From Morinoia aosen (lineage: Eukaryota > Arthropoda > Malacostraca > Amphipoda > Talitridae): 64,000 bases of DNA. This document shows positions 56,351 through 64,000 of this stretch, piece by piece. The notes under the pieces were generated by a model that ran no database searches, was not told the DNA's origin, and worked only from the letters and a program-made list of their open reading frames with translations. Location: the NCBI GenBank assembly GCA_030386875.1, contig CM059576.1:14388058-14452057 (forward strand), read 5' to 3'. The stretch's first letter is position 1. The number at the start of each line of letters is the position of its first letter. The translations under genes and the position numbers were made by a program.

Positions 56351-57100
56351 ATGCCTCGCCATTCAAAATGTTTAAATTTGGAGGAAATCAGAACCGCCCT
56401 CAAGGAGGTGGATATGGAGTCAAAAAATCTCAGCGATGGGTCCCATGGCTGTACACGAGGAATGGGCTGATGAGAAAGCAGAGTTCCAGAAGGAGAAGGC
56501 CACCGACTCATCCGTCTCCACCCTGATGAGGGCCTTCAAGGTGAAGAAGGATGAGGACCCCTCCACCGACAGGGCATCCTCCTCGACATTGGTCCCGCTG
56601 CCTTCTAAATTAGTGGCCACTGCCATGATTGTTTTGCTACCGCTGCCACCAACTGCTTTGCCGAAACCACCTGCCTTGCCACCACAATCTGCCTCACCAC
56701 CCGCACCTGCTATTGCCTCTTCGTCAACATCTGCCGCTGCTGACGTTTTCTCTAGTGATGACGAGGATGGTGGCAGCAGGCCTAATAGCGCTTTGCCTCC
56801 ACGTCAAGTGGCTATGAACATTGCTGACATTCTAGGGAATACAGGAGGTGGAAAAATCATTGGTGTAAGAAGATTGATCCAGCCCTTGTCGAAGTGCCCC
56901 AAGATCCCCTGGAAGAGGTCAGGAAAAAAAGCCTTCACTATGTCCCATGGATTTCCACCCCAAAAATCCAGGGATCCAAGTTGATATTACTGACGAGTTT
57001 GATCAAGTGGATGCTCCCATGCTGTTTATGCCGGATGATATTTGGGAGACCATTGCATATGCAGGATTTGGGTTGTCAGGGGCTAGCAGTAGCAATACTA
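56351..57100 (+). pseudogene. Relic of the N-terminal part of a piggyBac-like transposase gene
   Basis: It opens MPRHSKCLNLEEIRTALKEV, a short LxxEEI start typical of piggyBac-like proteins, then shifts frame near 56440 into a Ser/Pro/Ala-rich acidic linker with VFSSDDEDG, and near 56940 shifts again into NPGIQVDITDEFDQVDAPML followed by FMPDDIWETIAYA, which matches the start of the conserved DDE_Tnp_1_7 domain. It ends in a CAT microsatellite instead of the catalytic core. At least two frameshifts. Family assignment is by motif memory, moderate. Confidence 0.5.
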
Positions 57101-57137
57101 CATGCAGGGGAGGAGCTGGGAGGGGAAATAAGTTATG

Positions 57138-57174
<37 letters not shown>

Positions 57175-57265
57175 TATCATCAACATTCATTATCATGGTC
57201 ATCATTATCATCTTGGTTTTCATCTAGCAGCGAGCGGCAGGTCATCATCATCATCATCCATCATT
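57138..57265 (+). repeat. CAT microsatellite
   Basis: An almost pure run of CAT from 57138 to about 57173, then interrupted CAT/TCAT repeats to about 57265. Encodes poly-His in one frame, which is not meaningful here. Confidence 0.95.
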
Positions 57266-57299
57266 TGACGAGTACCTGAACTTTTGTTGTGCTCTTGTT

Positions 57300-59014
57300 T
57301 TTCTTGTTAGTAAAAATTATGTTTTTGCTCATAATTTCGGATCTATTTGTTGTTGATGAAAAAATAGAGGTATCATTGTATTCAGCAGATTAAAATCTAT
57401 AAGAATACATCATAATAATACACAATACTACTATAGGGATGAAAAAAAATTATTTGATTCAAAAAAAATTATTTGAATTATTTGACAATTTGTGTTGATT
57501 TATTTCCGAAAATGATCAAGAGTCCGCAGACTTCCTCCTCGGCAAAAAACAATACCACCATTGCATTCATGAGAAAAAGCTCTATGCATATAAATTTTTT
57601 TCAAAGGAATGAAACTGCTTGATAACAGCCAATGCAGAAAATGAACTAAAAAAACAGTAACAACTGATTATTTTTTATAAAAATGTTTAAAACTCTGGAA
57701 CTATCGAACCTATAAAAAATTACGCATACCACAAAATTTAGTAGATCAAAATCTATGACAATGCATCATAAAAAACAAGAAAATGCAATAGAAAAAAAAT
57801 TGCCAGTGATTTCCCAGTTTTTTTTTGTATTTTACAAAATAAAAACTTAAATTCTGTAGAATTTTGTTGGGCTAGCATCATTTTTTTTCACTGACAAAAA
57901 GAGCAACCCTTCTTTACAAAGAACTCACAATGAAACTGCTAACTTGAATAATGAATATACAGTAAGCAGTCAAGTTTGCCCATTTTTTCCGTTAGGGCGG
58001 CCGAGTGGAGACGGGTTAACAAACTTTCCCCTGCTTGTTACTATCTTTTAGTTTTTACTTTATCCAATTCATTATTAGCAGCCCCAAGCACTCCTAAATA
58101 CCACAAACTCTTGATAAACAATTCTTGTCTCAATTCTTATTTACAACCACCTGGAGTGTTTCCATAAAGACTCTTATAAACACTCTTAATTGCCTACAGT
58201 TGCTCTTCATCTTAGCAAATAATGCTGAAATATCAGCACAGAGTAGCTGCAACGTATTGATGACTGTTCTCAGGGCAGCCAACATTTCCAACACCCCCTC
58301 CCCAATCCCCCATGGCTTGCCTACACCTGTTCAATTTCAGATAAATAACATTGCTTCAAATGAGGCTTTCCTATTTTATTCAGCATGAATCTGATGACAC
58401 TAAAATTTACAGCACAAACAAAATACTTTTTTAGCCACCATTATAAGTTTATTCAGGTATTTAAGTTCAAAGACTTCTCTGACACAATCGTGGGCACACA
58501 AAATAGTGCACACGATCTGTCAAAAGTCAACACCCAAAAAGTTTGAATGAGTGCTGCACAAAATTTAAATTGATAAAAAAATATCATTAAATAATATTAC
58601 TTATTAAATCATTGTGTTCAAATGATGAACATGTGATGACTGATCATTTATCAATTCTTCCCATCTAAACCTTACGCATGCCCAAATGAAATTACTATAT
58701 TCATCTCAATGATACCCTCAACTAGTTTTTGCTTCATATGGTAAGGTAATGGAACTTCTTTCAATAATACTCTAATGAAGTGTTATACCTTGTAACAGAC
58801 AGAGTAAATTTTCAGCTACACACCAATAATGATTACGGATTTTTCTCTCATATCACAAATGTCAATTATATGCAAAATGCTAACAGCATTCCCATCAAAT
58901 ATCCTGAAGGACATTTTTCTATGAAATTGTTTTGAGAGCAACACAGTATTGCTGTAATAATGCAGCTTCATGTAGAATTTTTTGAATGTGCACTCTAACA
59001 AGGTAACCTTAGCA
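57300..59014. other. Gene-free stretch
   Basis: AT-rich sequence without a gene, RNA gene or clear transposon end. The ORFs are short and unsupported. The phrase TTAGGGCGGCCGAGTGG near 57992 recalls a tRNA A-box, but no B-box follows. Confidence 0.5.
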
Positions 59015-59018
59015 TTAA

Positions 59019-60960
59019 GGGGATCTCCTACTCTGGACCTTACATTTTTTTAAATTTTGCTGTCAGTATTTCTATTGCAACTAGGGGAACGAAAATGCTC
59101 ACAGATATGTAAAATTGAATTCCATACATATTTGTGTCCATAAAAATTTTTCATTCCTGCAATAGAAAAAAATTTATTGTGCAAACATTTAAAATTATTT
59201 ATATTTTTGCACACAGCTCTACTCCTTCAATTTTGAAAGTAGAAGCTTGATTTAGGTCTCATTTGATGAAGAAATAACGTGGCAACTCGAAAATGCAAGA
59301 TTATTTTAAATTTTGAATTAGAAAAAAATGATACATTTATCCCAAAAATTCTAAATTTTCCTAATTTGATCTAATTTTTCAAATTTCAGTATCTGCATTT
59401 CTATTTCAACTAGGGGAATAAAATACATACCAAAATATAAAATTGAATTCCGAACAGATTTGCTTCCATAGATTTTTTTCAATTTTTGCAATAGAAAGAT
59501 TTATTGTGCAAACAAACATATATTCTATTAATGCATACACTTGCACAAAACTCTACTCCTCATACAATTTTCAACGTAGATGCGCGATTTTGGTCTCATT
59601 TGACATGATAAAACAGTGGGAACAGCATAGAGAAGAGGAATTCCATTTGAACTCCAACTTAGACTTTCATGGTAAAAAATCTGGAACTGTTTAAGGGGAC
59701 AGAATGGTTTTTCCTGATAAAACTTCAAAAAACTGAAAAATACTTTAGGAGCAAAGTAAGATTGGAGGAATTGACAACATGTTTAGAACATTCAAATGGA
59801 CGTTCAGAGCAAGGGGAATTTCTAAAAAACCTAATTTTTCTGCTAACACTGTATATAGAGACGATTAATTTTTTGTTCGATTCACAATGAACTGGTCTAC
59901 AAAATTCAGATCTAGTTTTCTGATATTGTTTCAAAAAAATTTTAAGTGTTTGAATTTTTTCAAAAAAAATATTTTACTTTCAGTTATTACTTAAATGCCA
60001 ATAAAAATGAATTTTAATCAACTCATCAAAAAACAACTACGCAGGTTTATGGTACTCACCTTGATCTTTATGATGCAAAAAAGATCTTCATAAGTAAAAA
60101 ACTGTTGGAGAAATAATTGAAAACTGGAACACTTTTTTCTCATAAAAGTTCTTTTTCAGCCGTGCGGGTCAATTTCTCCTACAGTTCTTCAGCATCATAA
60201 AAATCAAGGTGAGTACTAAACATTTAAGATGTAGCTTTTTGATCAGTTGATTAGAAAATTTTTTATTGCTATGTAAAGAAAAAAAAATTGAAAAAAAAAC
60301 TGAATTAAAAATATTTTTTCATTTTTTTGAAGCAATATCATTAATTGGATCTCAAATTTATAGATCAATTCATTTTGATTTGAACATAAAAAACCTAATC
60401 GTCTCTATGTTTAATATTGACAGAAATTCGGTTTTTTAGAAATTCCCTCCAAGGGGGGAAAGGGTATGGGCGAATTTATAATTTTTTTAGGCTCTGAACA
60501 TCCATTCGAATGTTCTGAACATGTTGTGAATACATCCAAGCTTATTTTGCTCTAGAAGTATTTTTTATTAATTTTATAAGTTTTATAGGGAAAAACCATT
60601 GGGTCCCCTTAAAAATCATTATTGGAAAAATTTATCAATAGTATTTTTTTCTAATTCAATATTCAAAATAACTACATTTTCCAGTTGCCACAGTCTTGCT
60701 CTATAGAATGAGATCAAAAATAAGCTTCTACATTGAAAATAATAGGAGTAGGGTTTTACACAAATATATAAATAATTTCATAAGTTTGCGCAAAAACCTT
60801 TTTCCATTGCAAAAATCAAAAATTTTCATAGATGCATATATGTTTGGAATTAAATTTTACATATCTGTATGCATTTTTGTTTCCCTAGTTGCAATAGAAA
60901 TGTGAAAACGAAGATTGAACAATTAGGTCAATCACGTGGATTTTAGGGTAGGAGATCCCC
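59019..60960 (+). mobile_element. TTAA-type fold-back element, outer (GGGGATCTCCTAC ends)
   Basis: GGGGATCTCCTAC (59019) and GTAGGAGATCCCC (to 60960) are exact inverse ends with TTAA at 59015-59018 and 60961-60964. The left arm contains two direct copies of about 240 bases (59050-59290 and 59390-59610, sharing TTCTATTKCAACTAGGGGAA); the right arm has one inverted copy (60690-60905). A second element is nested at 59695-60608. No transposase. Confidence 0.85.
59695..60608 (+). mobile_element. TTAA-type fold-back element, inner, copy 2
   Basis: GGGGACAGAATGGTTTTTCC (59695) and GAAAAACCATTGGGTCCCC (to 60608) are inverted ends with TTAA at 59691-59694 and 60609-60612. The element is related to 16580-17587 (shared ACATGTTTAGAACATTC and TCAGAGC words) and folds back over its whole length. 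Confidence 0.85.
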
Positions 60961-62224
60961 TTAAGAAAAAGTAAAAAAATGTGATATACAAACATTCGAC
61001 CTATTTTTAACATTCGTCCCTGAGAAATATTTAATTGATTTTTAGCCTGGGCAATTTTTTCATCACTCAAATATAAATGCATTCATTGATGAAATCTCTG
61101 CTCTGATAATTGTCTCCTCAGTGACAACACACAATGCAACAGAGGATGCCAATGTGTGTCAGTCAGCAAATGATGGTTGAGAAGCTAGGGTTGGGTTGCA
61201 GGGCTAGATATAGATTTGTATTTGATCCATGATTCAGAATATATTTTATTTACCTTTCATGAATCGTAGCTAAACAAGAAAACCAGTTATGTGAACTCTA
61301 TCATTAAATTCAGTGCAAGATATAAATGCCCTGTATTTGATAATGAATAAGTTTCTCCTAGAAAGCTCCTGCAATTTGAAGTTACAAAATGAAATAATAA
61401 TAAGACAGGAGTGTTCAATGTTAGGATGGGAAATAGCCATTTAAATAGCCAATCAATGACAACATAATAATATAAAATTTATATATTTCTGTGACTGAAT
61501 GTTGTTAAACAGAGGAACTAGTTATCAATAACAGATTTGATGTCTTCCAGAACAAATTAAATATGGAAAAAGAAACTATTTATATGATTGATTGGAAAAA
61601 TCTTAAAACTTTTTAATTCTAAAATATTATTTACCCATTAGGGCCTATAAATAGATTTTTCTACCCTCCATAAAAAAGTTATAATTTAGCTCAAATCTAA
61701 TCTGAACGTTTCCTACAAGTTTATGCATGCGTTGAAGACTTGAGCTAGGTAAGAACGCATTCTGCAGTCGGTTGTTTACATAATCAAACAGTGCATGCAG
61801 CATGGTGGACGCACCTCCCAGCACAACTCACTCATGAGTATAAGCTTTGGTATTTCTCACAGTATCACCATTTGTTGTTGTGTGGATGATCATAACAAAG
61901 TCAAGTAATCAGTTTACAAATCGGAATGTATTTTTACCATACAAAATCACAAAGTGAAAAGGAATTTTTTATTTAAATTTTCCACATATATTTTTCTATG
62001 CCCAGGCACGACGGCATGTAAAGTGCTGCAGAATTGCAGCTTAGATTGCTCTGAGCAGGGTGTCTTTTTTAACACATGCTATTACATCATGAATAGCTTT
62101 GTGCAATCATTTATGTTAATATTGTTACATGGATAGTCAATGAAATACTCTAATACCAATAGACGTTTATGCGCGCTTTTTTCCCCCTCAGAATAAATAC
62201 AGGAGAAGTAGCAAGTTTATGGAA

Positions 62225-63530
62225 GAATTTCATAATAATGAAGAATTTTAACTGGGCTTCTCAGAAGTAAACAAATAGTCTGATGTCAATAATGACAAAT
62301 CAGATGAAGAAACAGAAGGCAATTCCAAAAGACTAAGTCAACTTCTCCTTCAAGCTCTAGTTCTTATTGACCAGGATGAAGAGGAAGACATTGAAATGGA
62401 AGGGAGTCTCAACCCTAGAGCTAAAAGGAAAACACAGAGAAAGTAGCTAAATAAAAAAAAGGAAATTACCCTTTCACAATCATGCAGCACAACATTGCCA
62501 TCTAATGAAGCCATGTCATCAGAAAGTCCACAGAACTTTTATGAATTGATCAATTCAGTTCAAGCAAATTTGTATGCAGCACAGCATAATAAAACTTTAG
62601 GTGTAACAGCAGAGGACTTGAAAGTTTTCCTTGGAGGCATGTTTCTCTCTACTATCCGTACATTACCAACAAAAAAGAAATTCTGGCTTCAGATAATCAC
62701 ATTCTCAAGTTTCAAACAGCTGAGAAAGGATTATTTTCTAAATATTTTGCATCATAGTTTTAAGATAACATACCAACAGATGAATGTGCTACCAAACCAT
62801 TACTTGAACACCTGCAGAGCAAATTCATCACACATGAAAGTTTTCCTGAATACGTTGCAATTGATGAAAGCATGATACTTTTCTTTGGAAATGACTTTGC
62901 CAAATAATTTATCCAAAGTAAACCAATTCGTTTTGGCTTTAAAATTTGGGTGATATGTTCCAAAGGGGATGATTTGCATTTATTTGATTCCTACCTTGAA
63001 AAAAATGAAACCCAAGCAATTTCTATCATCTTCTATTTCTACATCAATGTAGTCTGCAAAACGATACAATTGGAGTGCCAGAAAATATAAATCTGTTCCT
63101 TAGCCAGTTTGCATTTGCCTCCAATATGCAAATATGGGATATGTTGATGTTATGGACCAAGCTGTTGGCACATTCAGGATGAGAATGCAACAGAGAAAAT
63201 GGGGAAGGCCAGTTTTTCCAAAATGCTGACAAGTCACTGTAAATAATGCACACTAGCGAATGAAAAAGAAAGGCACATCACTATCTCAGTATAACTGAAT
63301 AGAAGCCCTAATACCCTCTATTTCTGCAAGTCTAACAGACAATAGTTGCCAAGGAAGTTAACATCAAGGCTGACAGACATAGTAAGACATGATTGCAAGA
63401 TTACTGGATTGTGCAGAATGAACAAGCTAAGGTGCGCAGACAATGCCAAGGCAGGGCATCGTTCATGTGCAGATGTGATGTTGGCCTTCATCAAAGACGT
63501 TTCAAAGCATATCACATACCTACATGAGCA
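62225..63530 (+). pseudogene. Dead piggyBac-like transposase gene
   Basis: Starts with an acidic region (DQDEEEDIEMEGSLNPRAK), a stop, then an open stretch of 126 residues (62495-62872) with NLYAAQHNK, VTAEDLKVFLGGMFLSTIRT and LPTKKKFW, the front of the DDE_Tnp_1_7 domain. After a frame change comes PEYVAIDESMILFFGNDFAK, containing the first catalytic Asp, then SKPIRFGFKIWVIC. The C-terminal cysteine-rich end (CQGRASFMCRCDVGLHQRRF) is near 63440-63510. Multiple stops and frameshifts. No TTAA-flanked ends were identified. Confidence 0.75.
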
Positions 63531-63704
63531 CTTTGCCATGCTTCCATTATGCGTGATGGTGGTAAACATCCTGTATGTGTCATTAAATCTCCTGTTAGTA
63601 ATGTCACAGTGCTTTAGTAAATGGAAAATTGTCCAACATTGTTGTATCATAAATATCTTTCTAGGACAGCGTTTGGGTGTTTTTACCAGAAAATAAAAAA
63701 ACAC

Positions 63705-64000
63705 ATTAATTTTCTTCTGTACTTAGGTAGAATTTTGCCAGGAATACCTGGGAATAAATTTTTGACTTGACAATATCACACCTTCTATCTGTACTAACTT
63801 TATAAAATGCATAATGTACATCAGGTATAACATCTAGAGAATTTCTGCCAAGTTTTACTGTCCTACTACTATTTCTCAACTTTTGGCCCTAATGAGTCAA
63901 AATAAATTAAATATCACTCTACTGACCTGCTGAGATACACTTTTTCTCCAATTTTATTTTCAGGATAATCTTCAATACAATTTTATCCACTTTAAATAAT
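63705..64000. other. Gene-free right edge
   Basis: AT-rich sequence with no feature I can support. Confidence 0.5.

Noticed and set aside
56351-63530. One piggyBac-like gene split into two pieces
   Set aside because: The first piece ends in, and the second begins with, overlapping parts of the same conserved domain, so they are more likely two separate relics.

Overview
This window is nuclear DNA of an arthropod, most likely an insect with a large, transposon-rich genome. The evidence is AT-rich non-coding sequence, split genes with GT-AG introns, tRNA-derived SINEs, and a mixture of Ty3/gypsy, mariner, hAT, piggyBac-like and IS630-type elements. There are no operons or bacterial signals. 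The species cannot be named from the sequence.

Layout. 1-5131 is mostly gene-free: a probable 3' end of another LTR element at the left edge, an imperfect inverted repeat, and decayed repeats. 5132-16570 is a 19-bp tandem array split by a complete 10.2-kb Ty3/gypsy element (5420-15629). That element has two 173-bp LTRs that look identical, a 4-bp target duplication, gag, pol joined by a -1 frameshift, and a small third ORF. 16580-19990 holds a fold-back element, a C-rich minisatellite and a GC-rich 42-bp minisatellite. 20040-25760 holds AT-rich repeats, a dead hAT transposase, SINEs and a hAT end.

26600-38980 (minus strand) is the only host gene I can build: a C2H2 zinc-finger gene with three exons whose reading phases join exactly. 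It has an N-terminal start exon, an exon with IKSE and KDEPID motifs, and a large finger exon of 87-bp units. The finger array is cut by a CAG-to-TAG stop, a small deletion and further stops, so either a shortened protein is made or the gene is decaying. A possible upstream exon lies at 53523-53614.

40015-49015 is a stack of nested insertions: a dead IS630-type transposase gene split by a TTAA element, which is itself split by a 5.8-kb hAT-type element (carrying two smaller elements) and by an internally deleted mariner. 49785-63700 has more TTAA fold-back elements, some nested, copies of a dispersed repeat, and remains of two piggyBac-like transposase genes.

The most interesting object is the young gypsy element. 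Its third ORF encodes a 98-residue protein with an N-myristoylation motif and one membrane segment where larger relatives carry env. Its gag-pol junction carries two overlapping slippery heptamers. The window shows no cellular pathway; its genes work as parts of mobile elements plus one DNA-binding host protein.
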